This document shows positions 16,723-24,877 of a DNA stretch of 64,000 bases, piece after piece. The notes under the pieces were generated by a model. The model saw only the letters and a list, made by a program, of their open reading frames with translations, was not told the origin of the DNA and ran no database searches. Position 1 is the first letter of the stretch. Every line of letters starts with the position of its first letter. This stretch comes from Bacteroidota bacterium (GTDB lineage: Bacteria; Bacteroidota; Bacteroidia; Chitinophagales; Chitinophagaceae): assembly GCA_026391455.1 (NCBI GenBank), contig JAPLEH010000002.1, positions 1-64,000 on the forward strand. Direction: 5' to 3'. The translations under genes were made by a program, and so were the position numbers.

Positions 16723-18096
16723 ATGGCAGATATAGCAAGCCTCGAAAAAATGCGCCAGTATTTCAGCACCGGGGTTACAAAAACATATGCATTCCGCAAA
16801 GAGCAACTGCAAAAATTCAAAGCCTCCATACTAAAACATGAACAGGAATTGTATGATGCGCTCTATGCCGATTTGAAAAAAAGCCCGGAAGAGAGCTGGG
16901 TCACGGAGACGGGGCTGGTAATATCGGAGTTGAATGCGGCTATTTCGCACCTGCGTGGCTGGATGCAACCGGAAAGAGTGTCAACCAACCTGCTCAATCT
17001 GCCCAGCCGCAGCCGCGTAATGCGCGAGCCATTGGGTGTGGTATTGATCATCGGGCCGTGGAATTATCCCGTGCAATTATTATTAAATCCACTTATCGGC
17101 GCCATCGCTGCCGGCAACTGTGTGGTACTAAAGCCCAGTGAATTTGCACCGGCTTCGGATGCAGTGATGAAAAAAATTATTGAAGAAGTATTTCCTCCGG
17201 AATATATCTGTTATGTACAGGGCGATGGTGCATCGGTGATCCCTGCCATGATGAATAATTTCACGTTTGATCATGTATTCTATACCGGCAGTACGATGGT
17301 GGGGAAGATCATTTATAAAATGGCGGCAGAGCGACTGGTGCCCGTAACCCTTGAACTGGGAGGTAAAAGCCCCTGTGTGGTGGAGGAGGATGCGAATATC
17401 AATGTGGCCGCCCGGCGCATTGCCATCGCCAAATTTTCCAATTGCGGACAAATGTGTGTGGCACCGGATTATGTACTGGTACACCAATCGGTAAAAGATA
17501 AACTGGTGGAAGCGCTGAAAAAAACGGCTGACCAGTTTTTCTCTGCCGATCCGCAGCAGAGTTATAATTATGGTAAAATGATTAATGCAAAACAATTTGA
17601 CCGGGTTTGCGGTTACCTGAATAACGGAACGATCGTATATGGTGGTAAAACTGATAAAGACAACTTGTACATCAGCCCCACGATACTGACCGATGTGCCG
17701 GCTGATGCACCCATCATGCAGGAAGAGATTTTTGGTCCGGTACTGCCGGTGATACCCTTTGCTGATGCAGCGGAAGCACAGGCCATTATTGCCAAACATC
17801 CCAATCCATTGGCATTTTATATTTATACCGCTTCTTCTGCCACAGCAAATGAATGGCTGCAGGCGGTGCCCGCCGGAGGTGCCTGCGTCAACAATTCCAG
17901 CTGGCACCTCACCAATCATCATCTTCCCTTTGGCGGTAGGGGTTTCAGTGGTACCGGACAGTATCATGGTAAATTTTCCTTTGATACTTTTTCGCATAAA
18001 AAAGCCGTGATGAAAACGCCCACCTGGTTCGATCCTGCTATTAAATACCCGCCATTCAAGGGTAAGTTAAAGTTATTTAAATGGGTAATCCGTTGA
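16723..18096 (+). CDS. Aldehyde dehydrogenase family protein
   Basis: A 457-residue NAD(P)-dependent dehydrogenase of the short, membrane-associated fatty-aldehyde/ALDH3-like type. Catalytic Cys245 lies in NCGQMCVAPDY and general-base Glu211 in LELGGKSP. The cofactor region GPWNYPVQLLLNPLIGAIAAGN is intact. It oxidises aldehydes, probably long-chain or aromatic, to acids. The C-terminus ends with a basic-hydrophobic KLKLFKWVIR. The stop overlaps the start of the glutathione peroxidase gene by 16 bases, suggesting a joint detoxification role for aldehydes and peroxides formed by lipid oxidation. Confidence 0.92.
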   Translation: MADIASLEKMRQYFSTGVTKTYAFRKEQLQKFKASILKHEQELYDALYADLKKSPEESWVTETGLVISELNAAISHLRGWMQPERVSTNLLNLPSRSRVMREPLGVVLIIGPWNYPVQLLLNPLIGAIAAGNCVVLKPSEFAPASDAVMKKIIEEVFPPEYICYVQGDGASVIPAMMNNFTFDHVFYTGSTMVGKIIYKMAAERLVPVTLELGGKSPCVVEEDANINVAARRIAIAKFSNCGQMCVAPDYVLVHQSVKDKLVEALKKTADQFFSADPQQSYNYGKMINAKQFDRVCGYLNNGTIVYGGKTDKDNLYISPTILTDVPADAPIMQEEIFGPVLPVIPFADAAEAQAIIAKHPNPLAFYIYTASSATANEWLQAVPAGGACVNNSSWHLTNHHLPFGGRGFSGTGQYHGKFSFDTFSHKKAVMKTPTWFDPAIKYPPFKGKLKLFKWVIR

Positions 18097-18794
18097 ATAC
18101 AAAAAATAGTAAATACCGTAAACTAAAGCGCACACTCCTTGTTGTGGGTGTATTGATCGCGGCATTTGCCGTGTATGTGGAGATTGTAAACAGAAATTCA
18201 AAAAACATGACGTACCGGCAAAAACTATTGAAAGCAGTCTATCCTGCACTGATGTGGATCACCAAACTAACGGGCAAGAACACTACTAAACTCTCACATA
18301 TGGATAAAACACCTGCTGTTTCCTTTTATTCCCTGAAAGGAACACTGAATAATGGCCAGCCCCTGGATTTTGCAACATTGCAGGGCAAAAAAGTTTTACT
18401 GGTAAATACGGCCAGCAATTGCGGCTATACCAATCAGTATGATGACCTGCAGGCCCTGTCTGAAAAATATAAAGACAAACTGGTGATACTGGGTTTTCCG
18501 GCCAACGATTTTAAGGAACAGGAAAAAGGTTCCGATGCAGAGATCGCTGAATTCTGCAGGGTGAATTATGGCGTACAATTTCCATTGATGCAAAAAAGCG
18601 TGGTGATTCAATCGCCACAACAGAACCCCGTATTTACCTGGCTGACGGATTCCACTAAAAATGGCTGGAACAATAAATTTCCTTCCTGGAATTTTTCCAA
18701 ATACCTGGTGAATGAACAAGGAATGCTGACCAATTATTTTGATCCTTCGGTATCACCGTTGGATAAGGAGGTGACAGCCGCTGTTGAACAGTAA
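18081..18794 (+). CDS. Membrane-anchored glutathione peroxidase
   Basis: A 237-residue protein with an N-terminal membrane anchor (about 17-36) ahead of a thioredoxin-fold peroxidase domain (about 78-235). Peroxidatic Cys114 is in NTASNCGYTNQY and the WNFSKYLV tetrad block is intact. The usual FPCNQF block reads FPANDF, so the second conserved Cys and the tetrad Gln are replaced. A further Cys in EFCRVNYGVQFP is at the place where thioredoxin-dependent peroxidases carry the resolving residue, so it may use thioredoxin. It overlaps the aldehyde dehydrogenase gene. A shorter start near 18208 would drop the anchor. Confidence 0.87.
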   Translation: MGNPLNTKNSKYRKLKRTLLVVGVLIAAFAVYVEIVNRNSKNMTYRQKLLKAVYPALMWITKLTGKNTTKLSHMDKTPAVSFYSLKGTLNNGQPLDFATLQGKKVLLVNTASNCGYTNQYDDLQALSEKYKDKLVILGFPANDFKEQEKGSDAEIAEFCRVNYGVQFPLMQKSVVIQSPQQNPVFTWLTDSTKNGWNNKFPSWNFSKYLVNEQGMLTNYFDPSVSPLDKEVTAAVEQ

Positions 18795-18820
18795 AATTCT
18801 ATTTTTCAAATAATTTACTA

Positions 18821-18843
18821 AAAAGTTTGAGAAATAAACTTTT
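18821..18843. promoter_or_regulatory. Perfect inverted repeat, probable TetR operator
   Basis: AAAAGTTT (18821-18828) and AAACTTTT (18836-18843) are 8-bp perfect arms around 7 bases. The repeat covers the TTTG -33 box (18826-18829) of the downstream TetR gene, the expected position for autorepression. Confidence 0.65.
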
Positions 18844-18847
18844 CCCC

Positions 18848-18855
18848 TATCTTTG
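18848..18855 (+). promoter_or_regulatory. -7 element of the TetR gene promoter
   Basis: TATCTTTG matches TAnnTTTG. TTTG at 18826-18829 lies 18 bases upstream, giving the best complete Bacteroidota promoter in the window. It is 17 bases before the ATG at 18873. Confidence 0.75.
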
Positions 18856-18872
18856 TACCCTGAATAATATAT

Positions 18873-19484
18873 ATGGGCAAGAAAGAGGATGTAAAAAACA
18901 GGATCAAAGAAGCGGCTATCCGCTGTTTCGCCCAGTTTGGCCTGGAGAAGACTACGCTGGATGATATCGCCCGTCAGGTGGGGCTCAACAAAGCCACTTT
19001 TTACTACTATTATAAGAACAAGGAAGATATATTCCTCGAAGTAGCTTTGCTGGAGGGAGAACGTTTTATTGGACAGTTGCAGCAACAGACCGGCCTGAAG
19101 AAATCGGCTGAACAACGTATTATTTTTTACCTGTTGGAACGCATCCGGTATTACCGGGATGTGCTTACCGTGAATAAAGTATCTGTTGAAACCCTTGCCC
19201 GGGTGCTTCCCCGTTTTTTTGAAATGTATGAATCGGTAAAGAACGCGGAGATATCCTTCATACAACAACTGCTCCGCGAAGGCACAGCATCCGGAGAGTT
19301 GAAAAAAACGGATACCGGCAAACTTGCACTGGCGCTTTTTAACATGAGTGATGCCATGAAGCATAAAGCCGAACAGGATGCACAAATGGCTAAACTGCCT
19401 GTTGCTGATTATGAACCGGCGATACTCGAACTGCAATTTCTTAGCGGATTAATTTTCAAATCGCTCAAAAATGAATCTAAATAA
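18873..19484 (+). CDS. TetR/AcrR family transcriptional regulator
   Basis: A 203-residue regulator. The N-terminal helix-turn-helix (about 5-55) contains TTLDDIARQVGLNKATFYYYYKNKEDIF, the typical TetR recognition helix with a tyrosine-rich end. The C-terminal ligand domain (about 60-200) is not diagnostic. It probably represses its own promoter through the inverted repeat at 18821-18843. The next gene on the strand is an NAD-dependent epimerase after 92 bases, which is a possible target, as is the upstream aldehyde dehydrogenase and peroxidase pair. Confidence 0.92.
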   Translation: MGKKEDVKNRIKEAAIRCFAQFGLEKTTLDDIARQVGLNKATFYYYYKNKEDIFLEVALLEGERFIGQLQQQTGLKKSAEQRIIFYLLERIRYYRDVLTVNKVSVETLARVLPRFFEMYESVKNAEISFIQQLLREGTASGELKKTDTGKLALALFNMSDAMKHKAEQDAQMAKLPVADYEPAILELQFLSGLIFKSLKNESK

Positions 19485-19576
19485 TGCGCTGGAAAACCGC
19501 GAAGAATATTGTTTTGAAAAACAGGTAGTCATATTACTATCTAAGCAGCAAAAATCACAGTACATAAAATTATCAC

Positions 19577-20554
19577 ATGAAATATTTTCTTACAGGTGCC
19601 ACTGGTTTTGTAGGTGGTAGTCTTGCACGCCAGCTACGCCAGGCAGGACATGAAGTTATTGCTGTAGTGCGCAACCCGGAAAAAGCCGGCTCGCTCCAGT
19701 CAATCGGTGTTACCATTGTAAAAGGAGATGTGACCGATAAGGAAAGCATGCGCGCTCCCATGCAGGGATGCGACGGGGTGTACCACGTGGCCGGATGGTA
19801 TAAAGTAGGGGCCAGGGACAAACGACCCGGATACCAGATCAATGTGGAAGGAACACGGAATGTACTGGAGCTGATGAAAGAGTTGCAGATACCGAAAGGA
19901 GTATATACCAGCACCCTTGCTATTAATTCGGATACCCATGGCCGTGAGAAGGATGAGTCCTTTCATTTTTCCGGAAAGCATATCAGCGAATATGATAAAA
20001 CAAAGGCCGAAGCACATGCCGTAGCTGAACAATTTATCAGTGAGGGATTACCACTGGTGATCGTAATGCCCGGATTGATCTATGGCCCGGATGGAACCAG
20101 CCTGAGTGATGAGGCATTGCGTTTATACCTCAAAAAGAAACTGCCGATGATCCCCTCCCGCTCCGCTTACTCCTGGGCCCATGTTGATGATGTGGCCCAT
20201 GCGCATATGCTGGCCATGGAAAAAGGTGCAAATGGCGGCAAGTATATCATTTGCGGCGAGTCGCGAACGTTCTCCGATGCACTGAGTCTGGCCCATACCA
20301 TTACCGGTATCCGCAAACCCATGGTGGTGTCGCCGGTATTGCTGAAGATTACTGCCTTTTTTTCACGCCTCGTGGAATGGGCCATACCACTACCGGAAAT
20401 GTACAGTTCAGAGGCGTTGCGGGTGCAGGCAGGTGTTACCTATCTTGGCAATAACAGTAAGGCTCGTGCTGAACTGGGATACGATCCCCGGCCGCTGGAA
20501 AAGGGATTAAAAGAAACGCTGGAATATGAACGCAGTAAAATGAAAAAGAAATGA
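19577..20554 (+). CDS. NAD-dependent epimerase/dehydratase (dihydroflavonol-reductase-like)
   Basis: A 325-residue extended short-chain dehydrogenase. The Rossmann motif GATGFVGGSLARQL opens the protein, and the catalytic Tyr-Lys pair is in YDKTKAEAHA after a Ser/Thr-rich STLAIN segment. The C-terminal half (SSEALRVQAGVTYLGNNSKARAELGY) is the pattern of the hopanoid-associated or dihydroflavonol-4-reductase-like group. The substrate is not predictable. It sits downstream of the TetR gene and may be under its control. Confidence 0.85.
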   Translation: MKYFLTGATGFVGGSLARQLRQAGHEVIAVVRNPEKAGSLQSIGVTIVKGDVTDKESMRAPMQGCDGVYHVAGWYKVGARDKRPGYQINVEGTRNVLELMKELQIPKGVYTSTLAINSDTHGREKDESFHFSGKHISEYDKTKAEAHAVAEQFISEGLPLVIVMPGLIYGPDGTSLSDEALRLYLKKKLPMIPSRSAYSWAHVDDVAHAHMLAMEKGANGGKYIICGESRTFSDALSLAHTITGIRKPMVVSPVLLKITAFFSRLVEWAIPLPEMYSSEALRVQAGVTYLGNNSKARAELGYDPRPLEKGLKETLEYERSKMKKK

Positions 20555-20706
20555 ACTGGGGAATGCTCCGGTAATATCAATACAAGAGGGGATGGAGGAA
20601 CTGCGGCAGCTAGCGGGCAGATAATATTGTAATTTTAGTTAGCAACTTGCTGAAGATTCAGGCAACCACAGGAAAGCAGTACTAAATCATCTTAAAACAG
20701 ATCAGT

Positions 20707-21222
20707 ATGTTTACCAAAACGGACATTGAAAAATACTTCATGGCAGAAAAGCAGGAGAGTTTGCTTTTTATTCTTATCGGACTTGCAGGTATTCTGTCGG
20801 CCATCATTTTTTTCTTTTTCCTGAAATCACCCTTTTACAAAGGGGCTGCTATTCCCCTGTTCCTTATTGGCTGTCTGTTGGGCACAGTTGGCTATACAGT
20901 ATATAAGCGCAGTGATGATGACCGCAAGCGGAATGTATATGCATACGACCTGAACCCTCCTGACCTGAAAGTGAAAGAAATTCCCAGAATGGAGACGGTA
21001 ATGAAAAACTTTGTGATCTATCGTTGGGTGGAGATCGTGCTATTGCTGACGGGGATAGGACTTTATATATACTTCAGCCGATATGCTTTGAATCCGTTCT
21101 GGAATGGACTGGGTATGGGCTTGGCCATCATGGCTCTGCTGGCGTTATCGGCCGATTATTTCGCAGAAAAAAGAGGGCATGTATACCTCAAGGGGCTCCG
21201 CAACTTTAGATCATCAATGTAA
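20707..21222 (+). CDS. Four-helix membrane protein of unknown function
   Basis: A 171-residue protein with two hairpins of hydrophobic helices, at about 20-38 and 47-66, then 106-124 and 132-150, separated by a charged loop (KRSDDDRKRNVYAYDLNPPDLKVKEIPR). No family was recognised. The N-terminus (MFTKTDIEKYFMAEKQE) is cytoplasmic-looking. Five bases separate it from the TrmO-like gene, so they are probably one transcript, although no functional link is evident. Confidence 0.7.
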   Translation: MFTKTDIEKYFMAEKQESLLFILIGLAGILSAIIFFFFLKSPFYKGAAIPLFLIGCLLGTVGYTVYKRSDDDRKRNVYAYDLNPPDLKVKEIPRMETVMKNFVIYRWVEIVLLLTGIGLYIYFSRYALNPFWNGLGMGLAIMALLALSADYFAEKRGHVYLKGLRNFRSSM

Positions 21223-21227
21223 TACAT

Positions 21228-21686
21228 ATGGACATTACTTTGCAACCGTTGGCCTTTGTAACCAACAACCGGAAAGACATTACGGATGATTATTGGGGAA
21301 GGGTGATCAGTGAAATACAATTAGCCGATCATATTCCGACAGCGGCGCTCGAAGGTATCGAAGCATTTTCTCACCTGGAAATCATCTTTCATTTCAACCA
21401 GGCAGAAAAAAAGGATATGGTATTCAGCGGTCATCCCCGTGGAAACCCTGCCTGGCCGGTAACCGGCATTTTTGCCATGCGAAAAAAAGACAGGCCCAAT
21501 GCGCTGGGGCTTACGGTGGTAGAACTGATAAAGCGGGAAGGCAATAAATTATGGGTCAGGAATCTGGATGCGATAGATGGCACACCCGTATTGGATATAA
21601 AACCGGTGATGAAAGAATTCTTACCAGCCGGGGAGATTCGTCAGCCCGACTGGAGCAGTGAACTGATGCAACAATACTGGAAATAG
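21228..21686 (+). CDS. TrmO/TsaA family tRNA methyltransferase
   Basis: A 152-residue protein with the family core: SHLEIIFHF, then GHPRGNPAWPVTGIFAMRKKDRPNALGLTVVEL and LDAIDGTPVLDIKPV. TrmO uses S-adenosylmethionine to N6-methylate t6A37 in tRNA-Thr. The protein is shorter than E. coli TrmO, lacking its C-terminal domain, as in many bacterial homologues, so the tRNA role is inferred from the family. It is convergent with the epimerase gene at 21688, one base away. Confidence 0.85.
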   Translation: MDITLQPLAFVTNNRKDITDDYWGRVISEIQLADHIPTAALEGIEAFSHLEIIFHFNQAEKKDMVFSGHPRGNPAWPVTGIFAMRKKDRPNALGLTVVELIKREGNKLWVRNLDAIDGTPVLDIKPVMKEFLPAGEIRQPDWSSELMQQYWK

Positions 21687-21687
21687 C

Positions 21688-22617
21688 TCAACTATGTTTT
21701 ATCTCAGCTATAATTTCGGTTATGCCTTGCCGGTAGCTCGTAACCTGGAAGTCTGGGAATTGTTTTTTGAATTTATCACTGCTGAATTTATAATCCTGCT
21801 CATACTGGTACAGCAACTCTACGGTTTCCTTTACAAAGGGTATAAAGAGGCCTGCCAGTTTTACCATAAATGTATTCAATACAGAATACCTGAGAGGTTT
21901 GCCGTATAGCTCACTCGTCAGTGCGATGAATTCTTTTCCATTTACAGGTTCATCCGTACAGGGCAGATGCCATGTTTGCCCATAGGCAGCAGGCGTATTG
22001 CCCAGCAATGCGGTAGCTTTTCCGGCATCGGGCGTATAGATATAGGTGCGTTTTACCTGGTCATTAATCAGCCATTGCAATTTTTTCCCTTTCCGGATAT
22101 TATCAAAAACCATGGCATTTACCCCACTCAGGGTATTGCGGGGACCGTAAAACTCAGGTGCCCGGCATATCATACCGCTCAGGGAACCATCTTTCATAGC
22201 TTCCAGCAGCATGTTGGCGATCTGTGCTCTTGTTATCCCTTTTTTACTTGTGGCATTATAAGGCGTTTCTTCCGACATGGTGCCCGCCACTGGTCCATAC
22301 ATATACACGTTGTCAAAGAAAACGAGCTTTGCTTGATGTTCTTTGCAGGCGTTGATCACATTTTGCATAACTACCGGCCATTGCTGTTGCCATACTTTTC
22401 TGTTGTAGGGTAAGCCTGCTGCGAGGTATACGATATCGGATCCTTTTACTGCTTCCATCGTTTGCGAGGCATTGAGCAGATCGGCCGAAACGATCTCGTC
22501 GGTGGAGTTTACTTTTTTCGGATGGCGGCTAACCAGCCGAATCGATGAAGTAAAGGCCGGCAATGCTTTTGCGATTTCTGTACTGATGATGCCATTGGCA
22601 CCGAGAATGGTTTGCAT
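21688..22617 (-). CDS. NAD(P)-dependent epimerase/NmrA-like protein
   Basis: A 309-residue Rossmann protein. The glycine motif ILGANGIISTEIAKAL is a variant of GxxGxxG seen in atypical short-chain dehydrogenases. Further on are VYLAAGLPYN and FFDNVYMYGP. A canonical YxxxK is not clear: the region after YMYGP contains TSKKGITRAQIA in its place, so catalytic activity is uncertain. The C-terminal part has FMVKLAGLFIPFVKETVELLYQYEQDY. Its leader holds a 9-nt tandem repeat ending 4 bases before the ATG. Confidence 0.75.
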   Translation of the reverse strand: MQTILGANGIISTEIAKALPAFTSSIRLVSRHPKKVNSTDEIVSADLLNASQTMEAVKGSDIVYLAAGLPYNRKVWQQQWPVVMQNVINACKEHQAKLVFFDNVYMYGPVAGTMSEETPYNATSKKGITRAQIANMLLEAMKDGSLSGMICRAPEFYGPRNTLSGVNAMVFDNIRKGKKLQWLINDQVKRTYIYTPDAGKATALLGNTPAAYGQTWHLPCTDEPVNGKEFIALTSELYGKPLRYSVLNTFMVKLAGLFIPFVKETVELLYQYEQDYKFSSDKFKKQFPDFQVTSYRQGITEIIAEIKHS

Positions 22618-22621
22618 GGGT

Positions 22622-22666
22622 TAAGAGGTTCAAGAGGTTACATAGGTTCAATAGGTTGAAGAGGTT
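22622..22666 (-). repeat. Nonanucleotide repeat in the leader of the epimerase gene
   Basis: Five 9-nt units run in unbroken register; on the minus strand the consensus is AACCTnTTn, ending 4 bases before the ATG at 22617. It resembles the heptad leaders in placement but has a period of 9. Confidence 0.8.
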
Positions 22667-22744
22667 TGGCAGCCCTCCAATCATCTAAAGCTTGTTAATA
22701 GCAGATACTTTGTTTCTTTATACAACATCCTAAACAATCAACGA

Positions 22745-22772
22745 CCGCGTACATCGTACACCGTACACCGTA
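22745..22772. repeat. Heptanucleotide repeat next to the dusB stop
   Basis: Four 7-nt units with plus-strand consensus CACCGTA lie 8 bases beyond the dusB stop codon, in the same intergenic stretch as the nonamer repeat but with an unrelated sequence. Confidence 0.75.
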
Positions 22773-22779
22773 AATGTAT

Positions 22780-23820
22780 TTAGTTTATCGGACATTTCTC
22801 ATGATAATCCACCAATTGAATCGGTATTTTTTCAAACTCATAGCCGTTGTAGGTGGTACTGATGGTGTCAAACACTTCGTTGAGTTCTTCTTCTGTTTTT
22901 AGCGTAACAAGTTTATTACGGAACTCTTTGATATTCGGCAGGCCTTTCAGGTAATTGGAATAATGTCTTCTCATTTCATTGATACCCACCACCGGATTTT
23001 TCCATTCAATGGATTTGCGCAGGTGTTTACGGCATACCTGCAATCGGTCTTCGATAGTGGGAGGGGGGAGGTGTTCGCCGGTGGCAACAAAATGTTTGAT
23101 CTCATTAAAGATCCAGGGATAACCAATTGCGGCACGCCCGATCATGATACCATCCACACCATAGCGGTTTTTATATTCCAGTGCTTTTTCCGGAGAGTCG
23201 ATATCTCCGTTACCAATGATGGGTATGGTAATGCGCGGGTTGTTTTTTATTTTCCCGATAAGGGTCCAGTCTGCTTCTCCTTTATACATTTGAGTACGGG
23301 TACGGCCGTGAATGGCAAGGGCTTTGATTCCAACATCCTGCAGGCGCTCTGCCACTTCTTCAATATTTCTGGTGTTATCATCCCATCCTAATCTTGTTTT
23401 GACAGTAACGGGAAGCGAGGTTGATTTTACGACGGCAGATGTAAGTCGAACCATCAGGTCAATATCTTTCAATACGCCGGCACCGGCACCTTTAAGGGCT
23501 ACTTTTTTTACAGGGCAACCGAAGTTGATATCGAGCAGATCGGGGTTGGTTACTTCCACGATTTTTGCAGCCAGCGAAAGGCTTTCTTCATCGCCTCCGA
23601 ATATCTGGATACCGATGGGCCGTTCATAATCGAAAATGTCGAGCTTTTTACGGCTTTTGATGGCATCACGAATCAGGCCTTCACTGGAAATAAACTCCGT
23701 GTACATGAGGTCTGCCCCATTGTCTTTACAAACAGCCCTGAAGGGAGGGTCGCTCACGTCTTCCATCGGCGCCAACAGGAGCGGGAAGGAAGGTAGATTG
23801 ATGTTGCCTATCTTTACCAT
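22780..23820 (-). CDS. dusB: tRNA-dihydrouridine synthase (DusB-like)
   Basis: A 346-residue FMN enzyme that reduces uridine to dihydrouridine in tRNA. The N-terminal FPLLLAPMEDVSDPPFR, catalytic Cys102 in DINFGCPVKKVALKGAGAG, and the FMN/phosphate block VDGIMIGRAAIGYPWIF are all present. Length fits the Dus family. It is transcribed leftward with its own leader of about 100 bases, opposite to the CPBP protease gene. Confidence 0.93.
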   Translation of the reverse strand: MVKIGNINLPSFPLLLAPMEDVSDPPFRAVCKDNGADLMYTEFISSEGLIRDAIKSRKKLDIFDYERPIGIQIFGGDEESLSLAAKIVEVTNPDLLDINFGCPVKKVALKGAGAGVLKDIDLMVRLTSAVVKSTSLPVTVKTRLGWDDNTRNIEEVAERLQDVGIKALAIHGRTRTQMYKGEADWTLIGKIKNNPRITIPIIGNGDIDSPEKALEYKNRYGVDGIMIGRAAIGYPWIFNEIKHFVATGEHLPPPTIEDRLQVCRKHLRKSIEWKNPVVGINEMRRHYSNYLKGLPNIKEFRNKLVTLKTEEELNEVFDTISTTYNGYEFEKIPIQLVDYHEKCPIN

Positions 23821-23918
23821 TTTACGTCATGTCCGGTATCTTTGGCAGGTGGGCGGCGTTGCCCGGTCTGCAAAGAAATTCAAGCGGCAAATTTACAAAT
23901 TAAAATGCGAGTTTACTA

Positions 23919-24869
23919 ATGAGGGGATTTTTAAAAATGACTCCTGCCTGGAGCCAGTTGGTGATCGTGATCTGTATGGCGCTGGTCAGTTTATTCTTAG
24001 TAGGTGCACTAGGCTCCGTGATACTGGCAAAAATGGCCGGAATTAGTTTATTGGAAGTGGGAAATATAGCAAAAATGGACCCTAACAACCCCCGGACTAT
24101 TTTCTTAATAAGGGGTTTTCAGGTGGTACAGTTTTTCGCACTGTTCGTTATTCCTGTATTGGTTTGCAGTTGGATGTTCAGCACCAACACAAAAAAATAT
24201 CTGGGATTGCAGGCTTCTTCCCGCAACAGTTATTACTTGTGGGCTTCAGTGATTATGATCGTATCGATACCGCTGATCGGATTTGTGGGCGAGTTGAATC
24301 AGCGGGTGGAATTTCCGGCAGATATTGCAGGATGGATGAAGAAGGAAGAAGAATCGGCGAAGAGAACGATCAATGCGTTGCTTTCCAGGCATACCATAAA
24401 AGATTTGTTGCTGAACCTGATTTTCATTGCGGGATTGGCGGCTGTAGGTGAAGAGTTGTTGTTCAGGGGCATGATACAAAGGTTGCTTATTAAAATATTC
24501 AAAAGCCCCTGGGCGGGTATCATCGTAGCGGCTATTTTATTTTCAGCCATGCACGTACAGTTTTACGGATTTATTCCCCGTTTTATGCTGGGTGTGTTTC
24601 TGGGTGCGGCATATTGGTACAGTGGCAGCTTATGGGTGCCTATGCTGGCGCATTTCGTTTATGATGGATTGATGATCGTATTAACGTATTACAAACCGGA
24701 GATGATCGCCGATGAAAAGGGCGTCGCTTTGTCTTCGATGGCGGTGGCTGCATCGGTCAGCGCCGCACTCGTAGGATGGATATTGTTTCGCATGAAAAAA
24801 GAATCGGCTGCTACCTACGAATCTGTTTATGCGGATGATGCGATACCCCTGAAAAATCATCCTTTTTAA
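23919..24869 (+). CDS. CPBP family intramembrane glutamic endopeptidase
   Basis: A 316-residue protein with about seven or eight transmembrane helices. The conserved EELLFRG motif gives Glu178, Glu179 and Arg183, and the later histidine blocks SAMHVQFYGFIPRFMLG and HFVYDGL complete the Abi/CAAX-protease-like active site. Relatives process prenylated or other membrane proteins; the bacterial substrate is unknown. Eight bases separate it from cdsA, so they are cotranscribed, which is a common Bacteroidota arrangement. Confidence 0.9.
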   Translation: MRGFLKMTPAWSQLVIVICMALVSLFLVGALGSVILAKMAGISLLEVGNIAKMDPNNPRTIFLIRGFQVVQFFALFVIPVLVCSWMFSTNTKKYLGLQASSRNSYYLWASVIMIVSIPLIGFVGELNQRVEFPADIAGWMKKEEESAKRTINALLSRHTIKDLLLNLIFIAGLAAVGEELLFRGMIQRLLIKIFKSPWAGIIVAAILFSAMHVQFYGFIPRFMLGVFLGAAYWYSGSLWVPMLAHFVYDGLMIVLTYYKPEMIADEKGVALSSMAVAASVSAALVGWILFRMKKESAATYESVYADDAIPLKNHPF

Positions 24870-24877
24870 AAAAGAAT

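Noticed and set aside
17128-17997. Long minus-strand open frame (289 codons) inside the aldehyde dehydrogenase gene
   Set aside because: The plus-strand dehydrogenase has intact catalytic motifs and the antisense frame shows no recognisable motif; it is a by-product of codon bias.
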